Assembly: GCF_902859855.1 (NCBI RefSeq)
Contig: NZ_CADIKH010000024.1
Location: 1 to 64,000, forward strand
DNA length: 64,000 nucleotides
Direction of reading: 5' to 3'
DNA from: Paraburkholderia humisilvae
Lineage (GTDB): Bacteria > Pseudomonadota > Gammaproteobacteria > Burkholderiales > Burkholderiaceae
This document shows positions 34,925 through 42,570 of the stretch, piece by piece. The translations under genes were made by a program, and so were the position numbers. Position 1 is the first letter of the stretch; the number at the start of each line of letters is the position of its first letter. Under the pieces are notes generated by a model. That model was not told where the DNA came from. It did no database searches and saw only the letters and a program-made list of their open reading frames with translations.

Positions 34925-34985
34925 AGTCTATATTGCTTAGATGACCGATCCGATATCGCAGCGAAGCCTCGCCCGCCTCCGCGAA
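34925..34985 (-). promoter_or_regulatory. hrpII/PIP promoter of sctC
   Basis: Perfect TTCG-N16-TTCG on the minus strand (CGAA at 34962-34965 and 34982-34985 of the plus strand). After exactly 31 bases follows the -10 TAGACT (34930-34925), which fits YANNNT. ATG is about 140 bases further on. Confidence 0.85.
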
Positions 34986-35036
34986 GCCGTCTGATGAATC
35001 TTCGCCGGTACGCGCGAAGTCACGAACACTGCGTGT

Positions 35037-35855
35037 CTAACGTTGCGTGGCATCTGGATGAACCAGCAACTGCATCTGTTTCGACAGATCGCGCAGCGTA
35101 ATCTGATCCTTGACCTGATCGATAAACAAGCCTGCAAAAAGCGCGAGCAGCAAGACGGTCACGGCTCCTTTAACGGGCTGGCTGAGCGACATCAGGTCGA
35201 GCTTCGCCGCCGACCGCGTCGCGAGCGCGAACGCGAGGTCGATCAGGACCAGCGCGAAGACAATCGGCGCCGCGAGCTTCACCACGCCCTGCATCAACGA
35301 ATCCGTCTGCCGGATCACGAACGATTCGATGATGCTCGACATGTCGGGATGCGCGGATGCCAAAGGCCACCACTGATATGACTGATAAAGCGCGCCAAGC
35401 AGAAACGTCATGCCCCCGAGGCTCCAGAACGCCATGATCGCAATCTGCTCGAGCAGCGTCGAAGTCGGCGTCGACTGTTCGCTGCTCAGCGGATGGGTCA
35501 ACTGCACATTGTTATAGCCGGCCAGATCGTCGATATACGCACCGGCCGCCGTCGCCACCCAGAAAACGATTGACGCCGAAAAACCCAGCACGAGTCCGAT
35601 CAGTCCCTCGCGCACGGCGAGTTCGAACAGCACGACACCATGCAGCGTATCGAGCAACGCAGCCGGCTGGCCGTACGCGACATACGAGCTGAACAGAATC
35701 ACGATCGCGTTCTTGACCACGCCTTGCAAGACGCCGTCGGCAGTGGGAGGCAACATGACCATCATCACATAGAGGCGCAACGAGCACACGCCGATCAAGG
35801 TCAGATAGCCGTCCAGCACGCTGGACACCTGCGGAAGGGTCGCCAGCGCGTTCAT
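35037..35855 (-). CDS. sctT: T3SS export apparatus protein SctT (HrcT)
   Basis: 272 residues with about six hydrophobic segments and the family-typical middle GLVLGFSASIVFWVATAAGAYIDD. It belongs to the inner-membrane export gate (SctRST). Start ATG overlaps the sctO stop (ATGA). Last gene of the hrpB1-sctT operon. Confidence 0.94.
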   Translation of the reverse strand: MNALATLPQVSSVLDGYLTLIGVCSLRLYVMMVMLPPTADGVLQGVVKNAIVILFSSYVAYGQPAALLDTLHGVVLFELAVREGLIGLVLGFSASIVFWVATAAGAYIDDLAGYNNVQLTHPLSSEQSTPTSTLLEQIAIMAFWSLGGMTFLLGALYQSYQWWPLASAHPDMSSIIESFVIRQTDSLMQGVVKLAAPIVFALVLIDLAFALATRSAAKLDLMSLSQPVKGAVTVLLLALFAGLFIDQVKDQITLRDLSKQMQLLVHPDATQR

Positions 35856-36355
35856 GCGATACCCCGTTGCCGGGTCAAACGCGCGACCGCGGCCTCCAGC
35901 GCTTCATCGTCGGCGGCGTCTTGCGCGCCCGCGTCGAGTTCCTGTGCAATCCTCGTCGAACGCTTGCCCAGCAGATCCTGCCGCACGTGATTCGCGCTGA
36001 TCTTGCGCTGCGTCTGCGCGATCGCTTGCGCGCATGCATCGAGCGCCTGTTGCTGTTGCTCGAGCTGCGCCAGGCAGGCGCGATGGCGTTCAGCCAGTGT
36101 TTCAATGTACTGGCGGCACATATTGAATGCTTCGAGTGAAAAGGCCTCGGACCCGCAGACCATCGCCTCCATTCTCGCGTGATGCGCCTGAAGGGCCGCA
36201 GCCTCGACGGCCACCGCGTTCGCGCATGCATCGGTTCGCGTCCGTTGCGCGGCATATTCGCCGCGCTGCCCGTCAAGCACGCGGCGCAACGACGTATCGA
36301 GACGTTCGCGGCGCTGCCTCGACAGCCGCAATGCATGGAGGCGCCGGTCTGTCAT
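35852..36355 (-). CDS. sctO: T3SS ATPase stalk protein SctO (HrpB7-like)
   Basis: 167 residues, almost entirely alpha-helical and coiled-coil (ACLAQLEQQQQALDACAQA), without cysteine-rich or membrane segments. Size, coiled coil and its position between sctN and sctT identify the HrpB7/YscO equivalent, which links the ATPase hexamer to the export gate. Sequence alone is weakly conserved in this family, so the call depends on synteny. Overlaps both neighbours by four bases. Confidence 0.85.
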   Translation of the reverse strand: MTDRRLHALRLSRQRRERLDTSLRRVLDGQRGEYAAQRTRTDACANAVAVEAAALQAHHARMEAMVCGSEAFSLEAFNMCRQYIETLAERHRACLAQLEQQQQALDACAQAIAQTQRKISANHVRQDLLGKRSTRIAQELDAGAQDAADDEALEAAVARLTRQRGIA

Positions 36356-37731
36356 GCCTGGCTCGCGACGACGCTAAAGAGATGCGCCCAGGTCTCGTTC
36401 ACGTCGACGCGCTGATCGGTCGGTTGCGACAGAAACGCCCGGATCGCATCATGCCGGTCGATCGCTTCATCCGCGGTCGGGTTGCTGCCCGGCTGATATT
36501 CGCCCATCTGCAGCAGCATTTCGATCTCGCGATACTTCGCCATCAGCTCTCTCAGACGCGCGGCGGCACGCGCATACTCGGGCGGCACCACGCGCGACAT
36601 CACGCGTGACAGGCTACCCAGCACGTCGATTGCCGGATACTGGTTGCGTGCGGCGATTTCGCGCGACAGGATCATGTGGCCATCGAGAATGCCGCGCACT
36701 TCTTCCGCCACCGGGTCCGCGGCGCTCTCGTCTTCGGCCAGCACCGTGTACAACGCGGTGATGGAGCCGTGCGGTTCATCGGATGCCCCCATGCCGGCGC
36801 GCTCCAGGAGGCGCGGCAACTCGGCGAAGATCGACGGCGGAAAACCGCGCCTTGCCGGTGGTTCGCCAGCCGCGAGTGCGATTTCGCGAGCGGCGCGCGC
36901 AAAGCGCGTCAACGAATCCATCATCAGCAGCACGCGCCGGCCTTCCGACCTGAAGTGCTCGGCAATCGCGGTTGCCGCGTAGGCCGCTTTCATCCGTTCC
37001 ATCGACGAGCGGTCGGAGGTCGCGCAAACCACCACCGAGCGCGCCATCCCATCGGGGCCGAGAATCTCGTCGACGAATTCGCGCACTTCGCGGCCGCGTT
37101 CGCCGATCAACGCGATCACATTGACGTCGCATTCCGTTCCGCGCGCGAACATGCCCATCAAGGTGCTCTTGCCGACGCCGGCCGGCGCGAAGATGCCCAT
37201 CCGCTGTCCTTCGGCGAGCGTCATTAACGCGTCGACCGCGCGCACGCCGGTCGGCATCGCGGCATCGATCGGCCGTCGCTTCATCGCATCCGGCGCCGAC
37301 GCGAATACCGGCCTGCTCGCTGTTGTCACGACTGGCGCGCCGCCATCGATCGGCCTGCCAAGGCTATCCACCACGCGACCCAGCAACGCGTCGCCGACGC
37401 CGATTTCAAGCGGACGCCCCAGCGACATCACACGCGTCGAGCGTGAAATACCCGTGAGCGCCGAAAATGGCGAAAGAAGCGCGAGATCGCGTGTGAAGCC
37501 AACCACTTCCGCATGCTGAACTTCGGGGCTCGCCGGGTTGGTCAGCTCGCACTGCTCGCCAAGCGAGGCGTCGAGACCCGCCACCTTCACGAGCGTGCCC
37601 ACCACTTCGACCACCTTGCCGGTGCGCACGCGCGTCGAGGTCGACAACAACTCGCGTTCGATGTTGTCGGTAAAGCCGTCGAAATCCGCCGCTGCCTGGG
37701 AGCGGCCCTGCGTCGTGCGAACGTCACTCAT
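36352..37731 (-). CDS. sctN: T3SS ATPase SctN (HrcN)
   Basis: 459 residues of the F1-beta/FliI family. Walker A FAPAGVGKST at ~181-190, Walker B VLLMMDSLTRFA, and the family signature PPSIFAELPRLLERAG. It unfolds substrates and detaches chaperones at the base of the injectisome. N-terminal 30 residues probably mediate membrane or SctL contact. Its ATG overlaps the end of sctL and its stop overlaps sctO. Confidence 0.97.
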   Translation of the reverse strand: MSDVRTTQGRSQAAADFDGFTDNIERELLSTSTRVRTGKVVEVVGTLVKVAGLDASLGEQCELTNPASPEVQHAEVVGFTRDLALLSPFSALTGISRSTRVMSLGRPLEIGVGDALLGRVVDSLGRPIDGGAPVVTTASRPVFASAPDAMKRRPIDAAMPTGVRAVDALMTLAEGQRMGIFAPAGVGKSTLMGMFARGTECDVNVIALIGERGREVREFVDEILGPDGMARSVVVCATSDRSSMERMKAAYAATAIAEHFRSEGRRVLLMMDSLTRFARAAREIALAAGEPPARRGFPPSIFAELPRLLERAGMGASDEPHGSITALYTVLAEDESAADPVAEEVRGILDGHMILSREIAARNQYPAIDVLGSLSRVMSRVVPPEYARAAARLRELMAKYREIEMLLQMGEYQPGSNPTADEAIDRHDAIRAFLSQPTDQRVDVNETWAHLFSVVASQA

Positions 37732-38545
37732 CGGGCGTTACCGATTGATCGACGATCGATTCGCCATCTTCCTCCGGCGCGGCACGATCATGCGGGTTCT
37801 CGTGGCTCGCGGCCACCTTGCCTGCGCGCTTTAGCGCGCGCGTCACCGCGTCGCGCATCGCGCGCAACTGCGTGTCGAGGCTCGCGTCGATCGTGCCGAA
37901 ATCGGACTCGCAAATACAGCTGCCCGGCTGCAGCCCGGGATCGGCGTTCACATAGAGCGGAAACGCCTGTCCCAGTTCACGCCAGCGCGCGCCAAGCCGG
38001 GAAAACGTCAGCTGTGCACCGGCCAGATCATCCGGATGCACAGTGACGCGTACATAGGCCGCGCCGTCCGCGATGCGATCGATGTCCGACAACGCCCGCT
38101 CGAACAGCAATTCGCGCTTCTCCACCTTGACGATCTGCTCGACTGCGGACGCCACCACGCCGGCAAGCCGCGCGCGCATGCGCTCCTGCACCTCCGCGTG
38201 TGCGCTTTCGGCCTGCGCGAGGCGTTCGAACCATTCGGCAAGCGCGCGTTCGGTGCCGGCTCGATAGCCGCGTTCCGCCGCCTCCGCGTGGAGGCGCCGC
38301 GCCTCCTCGAGCAACGCACGCGCCTGCGTCTTGCCGCTCGCGATCACGCGTGCCGCTTCGGCGCGTGCGGCATCCAGAAGCGTTTCGCGGTGTGCCTCGA
38401 GCTGCTGGTAACACTGATCGACGTCCACCAGCGCGGCAAACTCTTCGGCGCGCACGATGTCCGCTGCGGCGCCCACGCGCGCGCCGAGCGTGCCGTCTTG
38501 GCCGTCGGTGTCCGCGAGGCGCGGATGTCTTAGCCAAATAGCCAT
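37724..38545 (-). CDS. sctL: T3SS ATPase regulator SctL (HrpB5-like)
   Basis: About 273 residues. Start ATG 38545 (MAIWLRHP) with GGAG upstream is preferred over GTG 38563. A long helical region with a Glu/Ala/Arg-rich coiled coil (~70-150) precedes a FliH-like C-terminal domain (AYVRVTVHPDDLAG; CICESDFGTIDASL). The protein binds SctN and the cytoplasmic ring. The end is an acidic tail. Confidence 0.92.
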   Translation of the reverse strand: MAIWLRHPRLADTDGQDGTLGARVGAAADIVRAEEFAALVDVDQCYQQLEAHRETLLDAARAEAARVIASGKTQARALLEEARRLHAEAAERGYRAGTERALAEWFERLAQAESAHAEVQERMRARLAGVVASAVEQIVKVEKRELLFERALSDIDRIADGAAYVRVTVHPDDLAGAQLTFSRLGARWRELGQAFPLYVNADPGLQPGSCICESDFGTIDASLDTQLRAMRDAVTRALKRAGKVAASHENPHDRAAPEEDGESIVDQSVTPDE

Positions 38546-39288
38546 GCCCACTCCGGCAGCCACTGCGCCAATCCTTCAAAGACTCGCGCCGTGCCGCGCT
38601 TATCCGCTTGCGGGTTCGCGGCGCTCAACCAGTGTGGCACGGTTAGCGCATGCGGCAACGCGTACCTCAGCACCTGCAACACTTCGCCCGCCGCCGCGCC
38701 GACATCACGCTCGATTAGCGCGAGGCCTTCCGCGCATAGCGCCTGCGCGTCGAGATCGGCTAGTGCTGGCGCGCCGAAGCGCATCTGCAGTTCCGCCATG
38801 TCAGGCGAATCCGACGCATAAGGACTATTCAGCAACATGTCGAGACGCACACCGGCCCACTCCGATAGTTGCACGCGCACCCGCTTGTCGATGATCCGGC
38901 GCGTTTCGGTCCGCCGGAACCACAACGCGCGCATGCGCAGGATCTGCAAACCCGTGGGCGGCGCGCAAACGTCGAGCAGTCCCGCATTGAGTCGCACGCC
39001 TTCCGCTCCGGTCTGCGATACGGGTTCCGTCCATGTGTGCGCCGAGGATGGGTTCACGATCCCCGCATAGCGACACAACGCCAGCGAAACGTTGCGCACG
39101 GCCTGGTTCGACGCGCGGGAAATTGATGTTGTCCACCGGTCGAACTGTGCGTCGTCGAGTTCGAGCAACGCCTGTATGTGCGACGGGTGCATCCAGTGCA
39201 CCGCGTTAGACAGGTTACGCGCGTGCGCCTGAAGCGCGGACGCCATGCGCATGAACGGCAGATCGGCCGGAACGCTCGTGACGGGCAT
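38530..39288 (-). CDS. sctK: T3SS sorting-platform protein SctK (HrpB4-like)
   Basis: About 252 residues, start ATG 39288. The frame could begin 18 bases earlier at TTG. The HrpB4/SctK family is recognised by synteny between sctJ and sctL and by WMHPSHIQALLEL near the N-terminus. It has a Trp-rich C-terminus (LAQWLPEWAWLFG). SctK adapts the cytoplasmic ring to the basal body. Overlaps the start of sctL by 16 bases. Confidence 0.85.
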   Translation of the reverse strand: MPVTSVPADLPFMRMASALQAHARNLSNAVHWMHPSHIQALLELDDAQFDRWTTSISRASNQAVRNVSLALCRYAGIVNPSSAHTWTEPVSQTGAEGVRLNAGLLDVCAPPTGLQILRMRALWFRRTETRRIIDKRVRVQLSEWAGVRLDMLLNSPYASDSPDMAELQMRFGAPALADLDAQALCAEGLALIERDVGAAAGEVLQVLRYALPHALTVPHWLSAANPQADKRGTARVFEGLAQWLPEWAWLFG

Positions 39289-39330
39289 ACGGGCAGCGTA
39301 TCGCAAGGATTCAACCGCGCGGACGCCGCA

Positions 39331-40143
39331 TCACGCGGCCGGCGAGTTACGCCGCAAACGGCGCAACTGCGCTGTCAGCAATGTCTTGACCCGCACCCAG
39401 CCATGCACGGGGCCGTCGGCCTCGCCGCCCGCGCGCAACCTACGCTGCGCGAACACAGTCAGCACAAGCGCCACGCCAACGCACACGGCTGCGATCAGCG
39501 CGGCCAGCCACGACGGAAAACCGCGTGTCTCACGATCGAGCGCCACCACGTTGACCGGGTCGGCCGGCACGGCCGTCACGCTGACCTGGTCGTAGGTGAG
39601 CCCCTCGACGCTGTGCATGACGAGCGTCTTGATTTGCGGGACCAGCGCGCCGATGTCCGAGTCCGGCCGGTACTTGATAAAGACCGCCGCGGACGAAGGC
39701 TTCGCGGTCTGCGCAAGCGGATCATTGTTGGGCAGAACGATCTGCACGCGCGCGACCAGTACGCCATCGATCTTGGAGAGCGTCGCCGACAGTTCCTGAC
39801 TCATGCCGTAAATGAAGCGCACACGCTCTTCGGTCGGCGTGGAAACCAGGCTGTCCTTTTTGAACAGCTCGCCGAGGTCTTCGAAGTTCGCATGCGGCAA
39901 GCCCGCGCTGCGCAGAACCTGCATCGCCTGCACCATGTCGCCGTTCTCTACCTCGAGCGACCAGGTCTTGCCGTCATCCGGCGTTTCCTTCGACGCGCTC
40001 ACGCCGTGTTCGAGCAGCGCGACCACCATTTCGTTCGCGTCCTGCTCGGACAGTTTTCCGTAGAGTTCTTTTTTGCAGCCGCCCAACAACGAGCAGACCG
40101 CGAACACGCAAACGATCGAAGCGCACCGCTGACGAGACAGCAT
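39331..40143 (-). CDS. sctJ: T3SS inner-ring lipoprotein SctJ (HrcJ)
   Basis: About 270 residues. Lipoprotein signal with CSLLGGC (Cys at ~23), YscJ/FliF domains (LYGKLSEQDANEMVVALLEH; VQIVLPNNDP; SVEGLTYDQVSV) and a C-terminal membrane anchor (LAALIAAVCVGVALVLTVFA). I prefer ATG 40143 because it begins the signal peptide; an in-frame ATG at 40182 would add 13 polar residues. It forms the inner MS ring with SctD. Confidence 0.95.
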   Translation of the reverse strand: MLSRQRCASIVCVFAVCSLLGGCKKELYGKLSEQDANEMVVALLEHGVSASKETPDDGKTWSLEVENGDMVQAMQVLRSAGLPHANFEDLGELFKKDSLVSTPTEERVRFIYGMSQELSATLSKIDGVLVARVQIVLPNNDPLAQTAKPSSAAVFIKYRPDSDIGALVPQIKTLVMHSVEGLTYDQVSVTAVPADPVNVVALDRETRGFPSWLAALIAAVCVGVALVLTVFAQRRLRAGGEADGPVHGWVRVKTLLTAQLRRLRRNSPAA

Positions 40144-40192
40144 GGTCCGGACCCCGTGAAGTTCCGCATTGGCGCGCGCCATACCGGCGCGG

Positions 40193-40588
40193 CTATTGAT
40201 TCTTCATTAGCGTTTCGACCGCGGATTTCGACGATTCGACAACGCCCATTTTGCCCTGCAAATTGAGTTGCGCGCTCGACAACTCCATCATCATCTTCAT
40301 CGTTCCCGCCGATATTTCACCCAGCGATAGCGTCGGCGCCGCCTGAATGAAGTCCTGCATGTCGGTCACGGTCTTCTGCAGCTCGGCGTCCTGGACCGCA
40401 AGCGCCTTCGACACGGTTTGCATGCCGTCGCCGGCCGGTTCCACTGACGCAGCCGTCGGCGACTTGTCCATCATCGCCTGAAACTTGTCCGCGAGTTCCG
40501 TGCTCGTCCCCGACGAAGCTTGGCCGGAATCTTTCGATAGCGATTCCATCAGCGCATGGAGCTGTTTCGCATCAACGTTGACCGTCAT
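40193..40588 (-). CDS. sctI: T3SS inner rod protein SctI (HrpB2)
   Basis: 131 residues from ATG 40588 with GGGGAGG upstream. A helical protein whose C-terminal half (TMKMMMELSSAQLNLQGK, SSKSAVETLMKNQ) carries the inner-rod pattern shared by HrpB2 and YscI. It is probably secreted early and forms the rod under the needle. Position between hrpB1 and sctJ is as in Xanthomonas. Confidence 0.9.
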   Translation of the reverse strand: MTVNVDAKQLHALMESLSKDSGQASSGTSTELADKFQAMMDKSPTAASVEPAGDGMQTVSKALAVQDAELQKTVTDMQDFIQAAPTLSLGEISAGTMKMMMELSSAQLNLQGKMGVVESSKSAVETLMKNQ

Positions 40589-40665
40589 AAGTCCTCCCCT
40601 GATGGACATTGCTTTTGCGCGGCGCCGGCATCGGCGCCGCGCACGCCGCGTCTCCTTCGCACGTG

Positions 40666-41253
40666 TCAGACACGAATGAATGCGTGCTGCTGCGCCGTCA
40701 ACGCATCCTGAACAGCGGTGCTGCCGGATTTCGATGCGCGCGCCGGCTCGTCAGGTTGATCGTCAGTCATCGCTTGCAGCGCCGTTAACGACTCAGGCGT
40801 AACGAAGTCGCCGCCCAGCTTGCTCGAGCGCACCGCGGCCAACATGTCATTGCGCGCCACAACAGCGAGCACCAGCGACTTCACGCTTCGGCTCGATGCG
40901 CTTGCGAGCACTTCATCTGCGTAGTTGCGCCAGCTCGGGTCGCCCGTCGACGAAAGACTGAATGTCAACAGAGCCTTCGCGTAACTGAAATTCGGCACCC
41001 GCTCGACCACCGAGTGCAACACGCGGACGGCTTCGGGCCACTGACCGCGCACGACGTGCAGGAGACCGTCCAGCGTTTCGAGTTCCACCGTGTCGGGACG
41101 CAACACATGCAGCGCTTCGAGTATCAACTCAAGATCTTCCTGATTGACCGTGGTCTTCGGAAAATCTTCCATCAGCGCCGTCGTTGCCGTTTCGATCATG
41201 CCGCCGATGACATCGGGGCTGCAATTCAAGTAATCAGGATGCGTGCTCGCCAT
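40666..41253 (-). CDS. hrpB1: HrpB1/HrpK-family T3SS protein
   Basis: 195 residues. TPR-like helices typical of the HrpB1/HrpK family (LEALHVLRPDTVELETLDG, RGQWPEAVRVLHSVVERVP, YAKALLTFSL). First gene of the leftward operon, reading from the hrpII promoter at 41.3 kb. HrpB1 of Xanthomonas is needed for secretion and can bind peptidoglycan; here the role is inferred. Confidence 0.92.
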   Translation of the reverse strand: MASTHPDYLNCSPDVIGGMIETATTALMEDFPKTTVNQEDLELILEALHVLRPDTVELETLDGLLHVVRGQWPEAVRVLHSVVERVPNFSYAKALLTFSLSSTGDPSWRNYADEVLASASSRSVKSLVLAVVARNDMLAAVRSSKLGGDFVTPESLTALQAMTDDQPDEPARASKSGSTAVQDALTAQQHAFIRV

Positions 41254-41321
41254 CGATGCGGCTCCTGCGTAAGAGAGTGGTTAGCGCTTTGCCTCGCAGG
41301 CTCAATTCGCTCATTGCCCAC

Positions 41322-41383
41322 AACATAGCGCCGCTCAATACGATGCGCGGGCGACGATACGAAGCGACTCCATTCCAGCCGAA
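41322..41383 (-). promoter_or_regulatory. hrpII/PIP promoter of the hrpB1-sctT operon
   Basis: Perfect box on the minus strand (CGAA at 41360-41363 and 41380-41383 on the plus strand, N16). After 32 bases the -10 TATGTT (41327-41322) matches YANNNT. The first ATG is ~70 bases further. Confidence 0.85.
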
Positions 41384-41397
41384 GAAGCGCTCTGACT

Positions 41398-41422
41398 TTC
41401 GTCGGTGTTTCAGCTACCTTCG
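41398..41422 (+). promoter_or_regulatory. hrpII-like box, spacing 17, for the sctU operon
   Basis: TTCG at 41398-41401 and 41419-41422 with 17 bases between, one more than the consensus. It faces away from the hrpB1 box, 15 bases apart, in the divergent intergenic region. ATG 41483 follows 61 bases later. Confidence 0.5.
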
Positions 41423-41482
41423 CCTTACCGACCTGATGTCATCGAGCATGTTCGCTAAACATTCATCATCCGGCCAAACACC

Positions 41483-42556
41483 ATGAGCGACGACAAGACC
41501 GAAGCACCAACTGAAAAGAAACTCAGGGATGCGCGCGAAGAGGGGCAAGTCTCGCACAGCGCTGATTTCACAAGCGCGGTCTCGATGGCAGTACTCGTCC
41601 TTCTTCTTGCAATCGGGTCAAGCACACTCATCGCGCTGATGAAGCAACTCGTCAGCAGTCCACTCTCTTTCGCGGCCGGAGACCGGTCGGGCGCTGATCT
41701 CGCATCGCATCTATACGATATAGGCATCGACACCGCGGAATGCATCCTCCCGGTCGCCTGCGCCGCCGCGCTCGGCGGCATGCTCGCGTCGATCGGCCAG
41801 GTGGGATTCCAGATTACGATGAAGCCGGTTGCGCCGAACCTGTCGAACATCAGTCCTGCTACCGGGTTCAAGCGGATCTTCGCCACACGGTCGGTGATCG
41901 AGCTGGCAAAAATGATCCTTAAGGCCGCAATCGTGACAACGGTGATGTGGTTCACCATCAAGTCGCTCATCCCGCTGATGGTCGCATCGCTGTACCAACC
42001 ACCGCAGGAACTTGCGACGTCGTTCTGGTCGCTGCTGCTCAAGTTGCTGATATTCGCGACGATCGTGTTCTTCCTGATCGGCGCGGCCGATGTCGGCATT
42101 CAGAAGTTCTTCTTCCTCAAACGCTTGAGAATGAGCAAAGACGAAGTCAAGCGCGAGTACAAGCAGAGTGAGGGCGACCCTCGCCTCAAGGCGGAACGCA
42201 AACGCCTCGCGCGCGAGCTCATCAACTCCCCTCCGCCGGCCTCGAAGGTCGCCCGTGCCGACATGGTCGTCGTCAATCCGACGCACTACGCGGTAGCCGT
42301 GCGTTATGCGCCCGATGAGCATCCGCTGCCACGCGTGATCGCGAAGGGCACGGCCGAACAGGCTGCGATCTTGCGCCGCGCCGCACGTGACGCGCAGGTG
42401 CCGATCATCGGCAATCCACCTGTGGCCCGCGCGCTCTATCAGGTCGGCGTCGATCAGCCCATTCCGGAGGAACTGTTCGAAGCCGTCGCGGCGATATTGC
42501 GCTGGGTCCAATCGATTGGCATGAAAAAAAACCCTTCGAACGAATCGGCCCATTGA
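41483..42556 (+). CDS. sctU: T3SS switch protein SctU (HrcU)
   Basis: 357 residues. N-terminal DKTEAPTEKKLRDAREEGQV, four membrane helices, and a cytoplasmic domain with the autocleavage site NPTH at ~265-268 (MVVVNPTHYAVAVRY). It governs the change from rod/needle export to effector export, together with SctP. First gene of the rightward operon. Confidence 0.97.
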   Translation: MSDDKTEAPTEKKLRDAREEGQVSHSADFTSAVSMAVLVLLLAIGSSTLIALMKQLVSSPLSFAAGDRSGADLASHLYDIGIDTAECILPVACAAALGGMLASIGQVGFQITMKPVAPNLSNISPATGFKRIFATRSVIELAKMILKAAIVTTVMWFTIKSLIPLMVASLYQPPQELATSFWSLLLKLLIFATIVFFLIGAADVGIQKFFFLKRLRMSKDEVKREYKQSEGDPRLKAERKRLARELINSPPPASKVARADMVVVNPTHYAVAVRYAPDEHPLPRVIAKGTAEQAAILRRAARDAQVPIIGNPPVARALYQVGVDQPIPEELFEAVAAILRWVQSIGMKKNPSNESAH

Positions 42557-42570
42557 AGCGAGTTGCCGCC

